NCBI RefSeq assembly: GCF_030646155.1
Contig: NZ_JAUTDN010000006.1
Coordinates: 1 to 64,000, forward strand
Direction: 5' to 3'
DNA length: 64,000 nt
Source: Conexibacter sp. CPCC 205762
GTDB taxonomy: Bacteria; Actinomycetota; Thermoleophilia; Solirubrobacterales; Solirubrobacteraceae
In this document: positions 50,013 to 59,500 of the stretch, one piece after another
Numbering within the stretch: position 1 is the first letter of the stretch
Layout of the letters: the number at the start of each line of letters is the position of its first letter
The notes under the pieces: generated by a model
Database searches by the model: none
Seen by the model: only the letters and a program-made list of their open reading frames with translations
Told to the model about the DNA's origin: nothing
Made by a program: the position numbers and the translations under genes

Positions 50013-50125
50013 CCCTGCGACACGGCGCGTTCGTCAACACGGTTCCCCAGATGGGAGCCCGGCGCGCCGGCTGCAGCCCCGCGGCGGGTCAAACCTTCGA
50101 GACCATCGAATCGTTCTCGAAGGAG
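49998..50125 (+). promoter_or_regulatory. probable manganese (yybP-ykoY) riboswitch before terC
   Basis: The aptamer-like part has GAAGGGAAGTAG at 50001-50012 (compare AAGGGGAGUAG), CGTCAACACGG at 50032-50042, and GTCAAACCTTC at 50088-50098 (compare GCAAGACCUUU). GAAGG (50001-50005) pairs with CCTTC (50094-50098) as closing helix P1. Alternatively CTTCGAGA (50095-50102) pairs with TCTCGAAG (50115-50122), which buries part of the AAGGAG ribosome site (50120-50125). The two pairings exclude each other, a natural translational switch. The next gene is a TerC-family protein, the classic target of this riboswitch. Match to the consensus is by eye and imperfect in both loops. Confidence 0.65.
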
Positions 50126-50134
50126 TCCCAATAG

Positions 50135-51085
50135 ATGTTGATCCCCTGGCTCGGCCTGGTCGTGTTCATCGTCGTCTCGCTGACGATCGACCTGCGCGGC
50201 CACGGCGGCAGACCGATGACGCCGCGCAACGCGCTCATCTGGTCGATCGCGTGGACGGCGATCGGCGCCGCCTTCGCGATACTGCTGGCCGTCTTCGACA
50301 GCGGCGAGTCGGCCGGTGAGTACCTCTCCGGCTTCCTGATCGAGAAGTCGCTCTCGCTCGACAACCTGTTCGTCTTCGCGATCCTCTTCTCGTTCCTGCA
50401 GGTGCCGGACACGCAGCGGCTGAAGGTGCTCGTGTGGGGCATCGCGGGCGCGATCGTGCTGCGCACGATCTTCATCCTCGTCGGCGCCGCCGCGCTCGAC
50501 GCCTTCCACGCGACGACCTACGTGCTCGGCGCGCTGCTGCTGCTGACCGCGATCAGAATCGCCAGAAGCGGCGCCGAGGAGATGGACCCGGACAGAACGC
50601 TGATCATGCGCTGGCTGCGCAAGCTGCTGCCGCTCTCCAGAGAGTTCGACGGCGACAAGCTGTTCACGGTCCAGAACGGCAAGAGACTTGCGACGCCGCT
50701 GTTCGCGGCGCTGGCGCTGGTCGCCGCCTTCGACGTGATGTTCGCGATCGACTCGATCCCGGCGATCTTCGCGATCACGCGCGACACCTACATCGTCTTC
50801 GCCGCGAACGCCTTCTCGCTGCTCGGCATGGTGTCGCTCTACTTCCTGCTCGACGGCCTGCTGGACCGCTTCCGCTACCTCCACTTCGGCCTCGCGGTGA
50901 TCCTCGCCTTCGTCGCCGCCAAGCTGCTGCTCGTCGACGTCTGGCACCCGTCCAACGGCATCTCGCTGATCGTGATCGCGCTCGCGCTCTCCGGCGCCGC
51001 GCTCGCCTCGATGATCGTCGAGAGAAGAGAGATGCGGCTGGCGCAGGAGCGCCGCGAGCGCGAGCAGGAGCGCGTCGAGAAGTAG
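50135..51085 (+). CDS. terC: TerC-family membrane protein (Alx/YkoY-like)
   Basis: 316 residues, about eight helices. The acidic motifs FLIEKSLSLDNLFVFAILFSF (~70-90) and AAFDVMFAIDSIPAIFAIT (~190-210) are diagnostic of TerC; in Alx and MeeF-type relatives they take part in manganese export. A charged ~20-residue tail (ERREREQERVEK) ends the protein. AAGGAG lies 9 bases before ATG 50135 and is part of the predicted riboswitch. Many Arg residues in the middle are AGA. Role: metal (Mn) homeostasis, consistent with the leader. Confidence 0.92.
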   Translation: MLIPWLGLVVFIVVSLTIDLRGHGGRPMTPRNALIWSIAWTAIGAAFAILLAVFDSGESAGEYLSGFLIEKSLSLDNLFVFAILFSFLQVPDTQRLKVLVWGIAGAIVLRTIFILVGAAALDAFHATTYVLGALLLLTAIRIARSGAEEMDPDRTLIMRWLRKLLPLSREFDGDKLFTVQNGKRLATPLFAALALVAAFDVMFAIDSIPAIFAITRDTYIVFAANAFSLLGMVSLYFLLDGLLDRFRYLHFGLAVILAFVAAKLLLVDVWHPSNGISLIVIALALSGAALASMIVERREMRLAQERREREQERVEK

Positions 51086-51160
51086 CGCTCAGCGCCCGCA
51101 GACCGACGATCTTCGGGAACACGACGACCAGAGCGCAGCGTCCTCTCGCTACATCGCCGC

Positions 51161-51190
51161 TTGACGGGACCTCCGTGGCCGGCATATAAC
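51161..51190 (+). promoter_or_regulatory. sigma-70-type promoter of the MT-IleRS operon
   Basis: -35 TTGACG (51161-51166), 18-base spacer, -10 TATAAC (51185-51190). The best-matching promoter in the window. Transcription would begin near 51197, giving a ~180-base leader. Confidence 0.75.
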
Positions 51191-51196
51191 ACGAGT

Positions 51197-51379
51197 TGGC
51201 GCTGCGTCCAGCGGCGCCGGGGGAACGATCCGAGGAGCAGCTCGTGGAAGGTGCCGACCGAGTCCGCAAGCACAGGGGGCCGGCAGGTTCGAGCTGCGTG
51301 AAAACGATGTCGGGGGACGACGGCACGGGCGCACGACGCGTCACGGTCGCTCCTGCCCGGAGGACGAGGTGAGCGGTTG
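51197..51379 (+). ncRNA. structured 5' leader of the MT-IleRS operon (class unknown)
   Basis: GCAGCTCG (51237-51244) pairs with CGAGCTGC (51290-51297); inside it TGCCG (51252-51256) pairs with CGGCA (51281-51285), a nested two-helix structure around a 24-base purine-rich loop. The leader is long for this genome, where most genes have short or no leaders. I cannot assign it to a known riboswitch class. Confidence 0.4.
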
Positions 51380-52399
51380 ATGACTGACGTCCAGCCAACG
51401 CTGAAGGCCGAGCAGGAGGGCGCCGGCGACGGCGTTCGCCCGGTCTTCGAGTTGTTCGAGGGCTTCGCGCTGACGAGCGTGCTCGCTTCGTTGGAGCGCG
51501 CGGGGCTGCTCGAGCGGCTGGAGGGCGGCGGTCTGCCTGCCGACGCCGACGACGGTCCCGACGGACTGCCGCTGGCCACGCTCCGGTATCTTGCTCAACG
51601 TGGCATCGTTGAGGAGAGCGACGGAACCTACAGTCTTTCGGACCGCGGTCGCGCGATCGTCAAGGACAAGGGCTACCTCGTCTGGCTGCAGGGCGGCTAC
51701 GGCCACGTTCTCGCCGCGCTGGGCGATTTCTCTACCGGCGCCAGACGCTACGGGAGCGACGTGATCCGCGACGGTCGCTGGGTCGCCGACGGCTCCGCCC
51801 TGATCGGGCGCGACGACGTCTCGCCGCACGCCACCGCGGTGCTCGAGACGATCGACTTCTCGCACGTCGTCGACCTCGGCTGCGGCAACGCCCGCTTCCT
51901 GATCGCCGCCGCCAGACGGTTCGGCGTCAGCGGCGTCGGCGTCGACCTCGCGCCGGAGGCGTGCGAGGACGCCGAGCACGCGATCGCCGCCGCCGGCCTC
52001 AGCGATCGCCTCACCGTCCGCTGCGGCGACGCCGGCGACCTCGACGCGATCCCGGAGCTGGAGCGCTCCGATCTCGCCGTCGCCTTCTTCCTGCTGCACG
52101 AGATCTTCGAGCACGGGCGTGACGCGCTGATGGCCTATCTGCGCAAGCTCGGCACGCTGATGCCGAAGGGCGCGCACATGCTCGTCGCGGAGGTGCAGCC
52201 GGCAAGCGGCGCACCGGAGGAGCGCTGGCGGCCAGAATTCACGCTCTTGCACGCGATCATGCGTCAACAGCTGCTGACGGAGCAGGGCTGGCACGAGGCG
52301 TTCACCGAGGCCGGCTGGAGCCGCCACGAGGTCGTCGAGCTGGGCCTGCCGGGCGCGATCCTGCTGCTCTACCGCAACGAGAACGGAGCGGAGGCGTGA
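51380..52399 (+). CDS. class I SAM-dependent methyltransferase with winged-helix N-terminus
   Basis: 339 residues. N-terminal ~130 residues are helical with a winged-helix look (LFEGFALTSVLASLERAGLLERL ... LSDRGRAIV), then a Rossmann methyltransferase: motif I VVDLGCGNARFLI (~160), motif II GVDLAPEACEDAE, an acidic GDAGDL, and AFFLLHEIFEHG. This layout is seen in O- and C-methyltransferases that act on keto acids, polyketides and phenols. The acceptor is unknown. ATG 51380 has GAGGTGAG ~6 bases upstream. The cupin gene's GTG overlaps its stop. First gene of the operon after the promoter at 51161. Confidence 0.85.
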   Translation: MTDVQPTLKAEQEGAGDGVRPVFELFEGFALTSVLASLERAGLLERLEGGGLPADADDGPDGLPLATLRYLAQRGIVEESDGTYSLSDRGRAIVKDKGYLVWLQGGYGHVLAALGDFSTGARRYGSDVIRDGRWVADGSALIGRDDVSPHATAVLETIDFSHVVDLGCGNARFLIAAARRFGVSGVGVDLAPEACEDAEHAIAAAGLSDRLTVRCGDAGDLDAIPELERSDLAVAFFLLHEIFEHGRDALMAYLRKLGTLMPKGAHMLVAEVQPASGAPEERWRPEFTLLHAIMRQQLLTEQGWHEAFTEAGWSRHEVVELGLPGAILLLYRNENGAEA

Positions 52400-52794
52400 G
52401 CGCGCAGATCACCAGACGCGCCGGCGTCCTCATCACCCAGGGCCTGCCGGTGCCGGTCGAGGTCGACGGCCACCACGGCCCGACGCCGTTCATGGTCACC
52501 CCGGAGACGCTGCCGGGCACGCCCTTCAGCATCGCCGTCGTCGACGCCGCGAGACTGGTCGGCGCGCCGCACGCGGACCTGCACGTCCACGACGACCACG
52601 ACGAGCTGTACCTCGTCGCGACGCCGGGGCTGCGCTTCACGGTCGAGACGGAGGAGGAGCGGATCGAGCTGAACTCGCCGGCGACGATCTCGATCCCCGC
52701 CGGCGTCAGGCATCGGTTGATCTGCCACGAGGTCGAGGGCGACCACTGCCCCTTCCTCGGGATCCTGGTCGAGAAGGGCACGCTCCCCGCGTAG
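52396..52794 (+). CDS. cupin-domain protein
   Basis: 132 residues, single cupin barrel. The metal-binding motif is DLHVHDDHDELYLV (~60-73: two His and a Glu), and the second motif IPAGVRHRLICHE (~100) supplies another His. GTG 52396 overlaps the methyltransferase stop by 4 bases. Such stand-alone cupins are isomerases, dioxygenases or sugar/keto-acid binders. Coupled translation with the methyltransferase suggests they act in sequence on the same compound. Confidence 0.82.
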   Translation: MSAQITRRAGVLITQGLPVPVEVDGHHGPTPFMVTPETLPGTPFSIAVVDAARLVGAPHADLHVHDDHDELYLVATPGLRFTVETEEERIELNSPATISIPAGVRHRLICHEVEGDHCPFLGILVEKGTLPA

Positions 52795-52817
52795 GGGGGG
52801 AGAGGGGCACGAGGGGA

Positions 52818-53789
52818 ATGGAAGCTTCGGCGATCAAAGGAACGACGACGGAAGCCGAGACGCGCCGGCCACGGCTGCGGCTCGCCGGTCCGGGCAGGCG
52901 CGGACGCCTGCGCGTCGCGATCATCGGCACCGGCAACATCGGCACGGACCTGCTGCTGAAGGTGCAGCGCTCCGAGCTGCTCGACTGCGAGCTGTTCGCC
53001 GGGCGCAGCAGCGGCTCGGCCGGGATACGCCGGGCCCAGGCGATGGGCGTCGAGACCTCCGACCGCAGCATCGACGCGCTGCTGGAGGAGCCGGAGCGGT
53101 TCGACCTCGTCTTCGACGCCACCTCGGCGGTCGACGCGCGCCGCCACTACGAGCTGCTGAAGCCGCACGGCATACCGGTGATCGACCTGACGCCGGCGAA
53201 GCTGGGGAAGATGTGCGTGCCGGCGCTCAACCTCGCCGACTGCGTCGGCGAGCCGAACCTCTGCATGGTCACGTGCGGCGGGCAGGCGGCGGTGCCGCTC
53301 GCCCGCACCGTGATGGAGACGCACCCGCAGGTCGACTACGTCGAGATCGTCTCGACGAGCGCGTCGGCCTCCGTCGGGCCGGCGACGCGGATCAACATAG
53401 ACGAGTACCTGGCGACCACCGAGGCGGCGCTGAGCCACTTCAGCGGCGTCGGGCGCTGCAAGTCGATCCTGCTCGTCAACCCGTCGACGCCGCCGATCAT
53501 GATGCAGAACACGGTCTTCGCGAAGGCCGACGAGACCGACCTGCCGGCGCTCACGACGGCGGTCGAGCAGATGGTCGAGCGGATACAGCGGTACGTGCCG
53601 GGCTACCGGCTCGTCGTGCCGCCGCTCTACGAGAACGGGCGCATCGCGATGACGGTCCAGGTCGCGGGCGCCGGTGACTACCTGCCGGCCTATGCCGGCA
53701 ACCTGGACATCATCACCTGCGCCGCGGTCGCCGCGGCGGAGGAGAACGCGCGCGTCCTGCTGCAGGACGCCGCGTCAACGCAAGCCTGA
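52818..53789 (+). CDS. mhpF: acetaldehyde dehydrogenase (acylating), MhpF-like
   Basis: 323 residues. The NAD loop VAIIGTGNIGTDLL (~36-49) is preceded by a ~30-residue charged extension absent from most MhpF. The catalytic Cys lies in NLCMVTCGGQA (~150), and IVSTSASASVGPATRINIDEYLATT is the matching conserved block. The enzyme converts acetaldehyde + CoA + NAD to acetyl-CoA, or the reverse, and channels acetaldehyde to or from its aldolase partner, encoded next. GAGGGG lies just before ATG 52818. Confidence 0.92.
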   Translation: MEASAIKGTTTEAETRRPRLRLAGPGRRGRLRVAIIGTGNIGTDLLLKVQRSELLDCELFAGRSSGSAGIRRAQAMGVETSDRSIDALLEEPERFDLVFDATSAVDARRHYELLKPHGIPVIDLTPAKLGKMCVPALNLADCVGEPNLCMVTCGGQAAVPLARTVMETHPQVDYVEIVSTSASASVGPATRINIDEYLATTEAALSHFSGVGRCKSILLVNPSTPPIMMQNTVFAKADETDLPALTTAVEQMVERIQRYVPGYRLVVPPLYENGRIAMTVQVAGAGDYLPAYAGNLDIITCAAVAAAEENARVLLQDAASTQA

Positions 53790-53823
53790 ACGGTTCTTGG
53801 GGGAACAAGGGGGAACCAGACAG

Positions 53824-54888
53824 ATGGCACAGATCTTGATCAGCGATCCGACGTTGCGAGACGGCAACCACGCCGTCCAGCACCGCCTGACCGCAGAGCA
53901 GATCCGGCGCTACGCGGCAGCGGCCAACGCCGCCAGAGTCGCGATCGTCGAAGTCGGGCACGGCAACGGGCTGGGGGCGTCCTCGCTGCAGGTCGGCGAG
54001 GCGCTGCTGAGCGACGAGGAGATGCTGCGGATCGCGCGCGAGGAGCTGTCCGACGTGAAGCTGGGGGCGTTCGGCATCCCCGGCTTCGCGACGATGCGGC
54101 GTGACCTCGATCTCGCGATCGACGTCGGCGTCGACGTCTTCCGGGTCGGCGCGCACTGCACCGAGGCCGACCTCACGGAACGTCACATCACCTACCTGCG
54201 CGAGCGCGACAAGGAGGTGTACGGCGTCCTGATGATGTGTCATATGGCGACGCCGGAGCAGCTCTGCGAAGAGGCGCTCAAGATGAAGTCCTACGGCGCC
54301 CAGGGGGTCGTCGTGATGGACTCGGCCGGCGCCTTCCTGACGCGCGACCTGCAGGACCGAATAGCGCGCATGGTGGACGCGACGCAGATCGCGATCGGCT
54401 TCCACGGGCACAACAACCTGTGCCTGGCGGTCGCCAACTCGGTCGCGGCGGTCGACGCCGGCGCGACGATCGTCGACGGCACGGCGCGGGGATTCGGCGC
54501 CGGTGCCGGCAACACCGCGCTCGAGGTGCTGGTCGCGGTGCTGGCCGAGCTTGGCCACGACACGGGGATAGACCTGTACAAGGTGCTCGACGCGGCCGAC
54601 CTGGCCGACGCCGAGCTGGTGCAGCAGCTGCCGACGACGGACTCGGTCGGCATCGTCAGCGGGCTCGCGGGCGTCTTCTCCGGCTATTCGAAGCCGGTGC
54701 GGCGGATCGCGAGAGACTTCGGGATCGACCCGCGCGACGTATTCTTCGCGCTCGGCAGACGGGACGTGATCGCCGGCCAGGAGGACGTGATCCTCGAGGT
54801 CGCGATGGCGCTGCGAGATGCAGTGGAGAACCAGGGGCTGGAGCAGCAGGACGACGAGATCAGCGATGCCGAGGGGGACAAGGCATGA
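53824..54888 (+). CDS. mhpE: 4-hydroxy-2-oxovalerate aldolase, MhpE/DmpG-like
   Basis: 354 residues, DRE-TIM metallolyase. The start ISDPTLRDGNHAV holds the metal and substrate residues (R-D), and GFHGHNNL the metal-binding HxH. A C-terminal communication domain (from ~275, QQLPTTDSVGIVSGLAGVFSGY) is the part that binds the acetaldehyde dehydrogenase. It splits or joins pyruvate and acetaldehyde (4-hydroxy-2-oxopentanoate). The stop overlaps the hydratase ATG. Confidence 0.93.
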   Translation: MAQILISDPTLRDGNHAVQHRLTAEQIRRYAAAANAARVAIVEVGHGNGLGASSLQVGEALLSDEEMLRIAREELSDVKLGAFGIPGFATMRRDLDLAIDVGVDVFRVGAHCTEADLTERHITYLRERDKEVYGVLMMCHMATPEQLCEEALKMKSYGAQGVVVMDSAGAFLTRDLQDRIARMVDATQIAIGFHGHNNLCLAVANSVAAVDAGATIVDGTARGFGAGAGNTALEVLVAVLAELGHDTGIDLYKVLDAADLADAELVQQLPTTDSVGIVSGLAGVFSGYSKPVRRIARDFGIDPRDVFFALGRRDVIAGQEDVILEVAMALRDAVENQGLEQQDDEISDAEGDKA

Positions 54889-55724
54889 CTCCGCACACGA
54901 TCACGAGGACCTTTGACGGCGACCGCCCGGCGCTCCTGGAAGCCGCCGCGCTGACGCCACATCACGAAGCGCTGGCGCGGCTGCTGTGGCACGCCGAGCT
55001 GCGCGGGGAGGCGATCGAGCCGCTCAGCGGCACGTTCCCGGACCTGACGCTCTGGGACGCCTATCGAATACAGGCGATCGGCCGCACCCTGCGGACCGCC
55101 GAGGGCGAGGAGCTGCGCGGCTGGAAGGTCGGCCTGACGAGCGTGGCGATGCAGGAGATGATGGGCGTCGACCAGCCGGACTCCGGCTACCTGCTGGAGT
55201 CGATGGTCGTCCACAGCGGCGCGCAGCTGCGCGCCTCGCGCTTCATCCAGCCGCGCGTCGAGGCCGAGATCGCCTTCCTGCTGAAGTCGCCGCTGGAGGG
55301 CCCCGGCGTCACCCGCGAGGAGGTGCTGGAGGCGACGCACGCGCTCGCGCCGGCGCTCGAGGTGATCGACTCGCGCATCAGCGACTGGCGGATCGGGATC
55401 GTCGACACGGTCGCCGACAACGCCTCCTCGGGCATGTGCGTGATCGGCGACTGGGAGCCGGCCGAGGACGTCCAGGCGGAGACGCTCGGCGTCTCGCTGG
55501 CGGTCGGCCCGGAGCTGGTGCGCGGCCGCGGCGACGCGGTCCTCGGCCACCCGGCCGAGCCGGTCGCGTGGCTGGCGCGGATGCTCGCCGAACAGGGCGA
55601 GCGGCTGGAGCCGGGCGACATCGTGATGCCGGGCTCGGTCTCCCGCGCCGTCCCGATCGCGCAGGGCCAGACCGCCTACGCGACCTTCGACCGTCTGGGC
55701 GAGGTGAGCGTCGGCCTTGTCTGA
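54885..55724 (+). CDS. mhpD: 2-keto-4-pentenoate hydratase, MhpD-like
   Basis: 279 residues (family ~265). Conserved: DAYRIQAIGR, GWKVGLTSVAMQEMMGVDQPDSGYLL, RVEAEIAFLL (metal ligands), ALEVIDSRISDWRIGIVDTVADNASSG and GDIVMPGSVSRAVPI. It hydrates 2-oxopent-4-enoate to 4-hydroxy-2-oxopentanoate, or the reverse. A ~20-residue N-terminal extension is present. ATG 54885 overlaps the aldolase stop; the AlaX-like TTG start lies inside its last codons. Confidence 0.92.
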   Translation: MTPHTITRTFDGDRPALLEAAALTPHHEALARLLWHAELRGEAIEPLSGTFPDLTLWDAYRIQAIGRTLRTAEGEELRGWKVGLTSVAMQEMMGVDQPDSGYLLESMVVHSGAQLRASRFIQPRVEAEIAFLLKSPLEGPGVTREEVLEATHALAPALEVIDSRISDWRIGIVDTVADNASSGMCVIGDWEPAEDVQAETLGVSLAVGPELVRGRGDAVLGHPAEPVAWLARMLAEQGERLEPGDIVMPGSVSRAVPIAQGQTAYATFDRLGEVSVGLV

Positions 55725-56550
55725 GAGCACCACTGGCACCCGCGAGTTCCCACCTGCCTCTGGCGATCAGGGCCAGACGTGGAACTCGCAAGGCGCAGCC
55801 CGGGCGCCTGCGGACGCACCGCCGTACCAGGTCAACGCCTATCAGCGCTCCTTCTCCGCGCGCGTGCTGCGTGCGGAGGGGACGGCGGTGCAGCTGGAGG
55901 GGAGCGCGCTCTTCCCCGGCGGCGGCGGGCAGCCGGCCGACCGCGGCACGCTGCGCGACGGCGACGCCGTCTGGCAGGTGACCGGCGCCAAGCTGGCGCG
56001 TGACGACGCCGATCCGGCCTTCCCGGCGGCCGGCGTCTGGACGCTGCTCGACAGAGCCGCGCCGGCTGCCGGCAGCGACCTCGAAGGCGAGGTCGAGTGG
56101 GAGCGGCGCTACCAGCTGATGCGCACCCACACCGCGCTCCACATCCTCTGCGCCGTCGTCTGGCGCGACTACAGAGCGAAGGTGACCGGCGCCAACATGG
56201 AGCCGCTGCGCGGCCGCATGGACTTCGAGTTCGACGCGCTCTCAGGCGAGTTCGTGGCCGAGCTGGAGGAGAAGGTCAACGCCGAGGTGGCCGCCGCGCG
56301 GCCGACGCGCGTCGACTTCCTGACACGCGCCGAGGCCGACCAGGACCCCGAGCTGATCCGCAACAAGGTCAGCCTGCTGCCGCCCTCGATCACCGTCGTC
56401 CGCGTCGTCGGGATCGATGGGCTGGACCTGCAGGCGGACGGCGGCACGCATGTCGCCAACACACGCGAGGTGGGCCGGATCGCCCTCCCCTCGTACAAGA
56501 GCAAGGGCAAGATCAACAAGCGCGTTGAACTCATGCTGACAGGGGGCTGA
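55717..56550 (+). CDS. AlaX-like alanyl-tRNA editing protein
   Basis: 277 residues. After a ~40-residue hydrophilic start comes the alanyl-tRNA synthetase second additional domain: FPGGGGQPADRGTL (~65), THTALHILCAVV (~130, the zinc HxxxH), and at ~248 ADGGTHVANTREVG. In most AlaX proteins that block begins with Cys (C-G-G-T-H); here it is Asp. The family clears wrongly charged tRNA, typically Ser-tRNA(Ala). TTG 55717 overlaps the hydratase by 8 bases; IleRS follows after 4 bases. A stand-alone editing protein between a catabolic or biosynthetic cluster and IleRS is unusual. Confidence 0.85.
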   Translation: MSESTTGTREFPPASGDQGQTWNSQGAARAPADAPPYQVNAYQRSFSARVLRAEGTAVQLEGSALFPGGGGQPADRGTLRDGDAVWQVTGAKLARDDADPAFPAAGVWTLLDRAAPAAGSDLEGEVEWERRYQLMRTHTALHILCAVVWRDYRAKVTGANMEPLRGRMDFEFDALSGEFVAELEEKVNAEVAAARPTRVDFLTRAEADQDPELIRNKVSLLPPSITVVRVVGIDGLDLQADGGTHVANTREVGRIALPSYKSKGKINKRVELMLTGG

Positions 56551-56554
56551 AATC

Positions 56555-59500
56555 ATGCGCGAGCCGCACCGGCCAGTTGACGGACGACCCGACTTCCCGC
56601 AGATCGAGGAGCGGGTGCTGGAGCGCTGGCGCGACGAGCGCACCTTCGAGCGCGCGCTCGCCCAGCGCGAGGACGGCGAGGTCTTCAGCTTCATCGAAGG
56701 TCCGCCGACCGCCAACGGCAACCCCGGCTCGCACCACGTCCTGCTGCGCTCGTTCAAGGACTTCTACATGCGCTACCGCACGATGTGCGGCTACCGCGTG
56801 CCGCGCAAGGCCGGCTGGGACTGCCACGGCCTGCCGGTCGAGCTGGAGGTCGAGAAGCAGCTCGGCTTCGACTCCAAGCGCGAGATCGAGGAATACGGGA
56901 TCGCGGCCTTCAACGAGCGCTGCCGCGAGTCCAACCAGCACTACATCGGCGCCTGGGAGCGGATGACCGAGCGGGTCGGCTTCTGGATCGACCTCGAGAA
57001 CGCCTTCCAGACCGGCACGCCCGAGTACATCGAGTCGGTCTGGTGGTCGCTGCACGAGCTGTGGGACAGAGGGCTGATCTACGAGGGCCACAAGGTCGTC
57101 CCGTACTGCCCGCGCTGCGGCACCGGCCTCTCCTCGCACGAGGTCGCGATGGCCTATCGCGAGATCGAGGACCTGACCGCGACGGTCAAGCTGCCCGTCG
57201 TCGAGCGCCGCGGCCCGCTGCAGGTCGGCGACGCCTTCCTGATCTGGACGACGCAGCCGTGGACGCTGTTCGCCAACTGCGCCGTCGCGATCGCGCCCGA
57301 CGTCCGCTACGTGCGCGCCCGCCGCGGCGACGAGGTGTTCGTGCTGGCGGAGGAGCGCGTCGCCGCGACGCTCGGCGAGGAGGGAGTCGAGATCCTCGAC
57401 CGCTTCCCCGGCCGCACGATCGTCGACGCCCGCTACGAGCCGCCGTTCGACCTGCTGACCGACCACGGCCCGCGCAGTCACACGCTGCTCGCCGCCGACC
57501 ACGTCGGACTCGACAGAGGCACCGGCCTCGTCCACACGGCGATGGCGTTCGGCGAGGAGGACTTCGTGCTGTGCGAGCGGCACGGGATCCCGCTCGTCAA
57601 CCCGGTCCGCGAGGACGGCACCTACGACGAGCGGGTCACCGGCTGGGAGGGCGAGTTCGTCGGTGACGCGACGCCGAGAGTGGTCGAGGCGCTGCGCGCC
57701 GCCGGCAAGCTGCTGGAGGCCGAGCCGTTCATCCACTCGCACCCGCACTGCTGGCGCTGCGACTCCAAGCTGCTCTACTACGCGAAGGAGAGCTGGTACA
57801 TCGCCACGCGCGACCGGCGCCACGACATGCTGCGGCAGAACACGCGCATCGACTGGCGTCCCGAGCACGTGCGCGACGGCCGCTTCGGCAACTGGCTGCA
57901 GGGCAACGTCGACTGGGCGCTCTCGCGCGACCGCTACTGGGGCACGCCGCTGCCGATCTGGGAGTGCTCCTCGGCCGGCTGCGACGCGCGTCACTGCGTC
58001 GGCTCGATCGAGGAGCTGAGAGCGCTCACCGGCGCGCTCCCGAGAGACCTCCACCGGCCCTACATCGACGAGGTCACGTGGGCCTGCTCGGTCGACGGCT
58101 GCGGCGGCGAGATGCGCCGTGTCAGAGCGACGATCGACACCTGGTACGACTCGGCCTGCATGCCGTTCGCGCAGTTCCACTACCCGTTCGAGGGTGTGGA
58201 GCAGTTCAGAGCGGAGTTCCCGCCCTCGTTCATATGCGAGGGGATCGACCAGACGCGCGGCTGGTTCTACACCTCGCTCGCGGTCTCGACGCTGCTGTTC
58301 GACGACATCCCCTTCCAGACCGCCGTCTGCGTCGGCCACGTGCAGGACAGAAACGGCCACAAGATGTCGAAGTCCAGAGGCAACGCGGTCGACCCGTGGG
58401 ACGTGCTCGAGCGCCACGGCGCCGACGCCTTCCGCTGGTACTACCTCGCCTCGCAGCAGCCGTGGGCCGGCTACCGCTTCTCCAGAGAGGCGGTCGCGGA
58501 GGCGGTCAAGCAGGTGCTGCTGCCGCTGTGGGAGATCTACCGCTTCTACGTCCTCTACGCGAACATCGAGCGCTTCGACGCGCGCGCCGCGGCCGCCGCG
58601 CCGCCGCCGTCGCGCCGCTGCGAGATGGACCGATGGGCGCTGTCGCGGCTGCAGACGGTCGTGCGCGAGATGCGCGAGCGGATCGACGCCTTCGACGCCC
58701 ACGGCGCGACCCACCTCGCGCTCGACTGGCTCGACGAGCTGTCGAACTGGTACGTGCGCCTGTCGCGCCCGCGCTTCTGGGACAGCGCGACCGCCGCGCC
58801 CGCGCTGGCGACGCTGCGCGAGTGCCTGCTGACGACGGTCAAGCTGCTCGCGCCGGCGCTCCCGTTCGCAACCGAGGAGCTGTACGAGAACCTCGTCGGC
58901 GGCGTCAACGGGACGTTCCGCGCGGAGCCGAGATCGGTCCATCTGTGCGACTACCCGCAGCCCGACGCGGCGCTCGTCGACGCGCGCCTGGAGCGCGACA
59001 TGGCGTTCGCGCGCGAGACGGTCGAGCTGGGCCGCTACGCGCGCGACAGAGCGAGAGTGAAGACGCGCCAGCCGCTGCGGCGCGCGATCGTCTGCGCGCC
59101 GGCGAGAGCCGATCGCGAGGCGGTCGAGCGGATGCAGGCGCTGATCTGCCGCGAGCTGAACGTCAAGCAGCTCGAGGTCGTCGCCGACGAGCTGGTGCTG
59201 GAGCGGCCGCTGGTGCTGCCGAACCTGCAGAAGCTCGGCCCGCGCTGCGGCCGCGACATGGGCACGATCGTCTCGTCGCTGCGCACGCGCGACGGCGACG
59301 AGGCGCTGCAGGCGCTGCGCGAGCACGGCGTGCTGACCGTCCGCGTCGGCGACCCGGGCGATCTGCACGACCCGCCGCGCACCTACGCGCTGGCCGAGAA
59401 CGACCTGATGGTCAGAAGAGTCCCGCGCGAGGGGCTGGTGCTGTCCGGCAGAGGCGCGCGGCTCGGGCTCGTCGTCGCGATCGACACGCTGCTCGACGAC

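Larger units (their letters stand above)
51086..51379. other. 290-base intergenic region upstream of the MT-IleRS operon
   Basis: Holds the tail of the terC unit, then a good promoter (51161-51190) and a structured leader (about 51197-51379). No conserved open frame on either strand and no T-tract terminator for terC seen. I also found no T-box specifier (no UGGNACC antiterminator string), SAM or cobalamin box. Confidence 0.6.

Noticed and set aside
51197-51379. T-box riboswitch for the ileS operon
   Set aside because: Actinobacterial ileS genes can have translational T-boxes, but I find no UGGNACC antisequestrator string in the leader, and ileS is the seventh gene.
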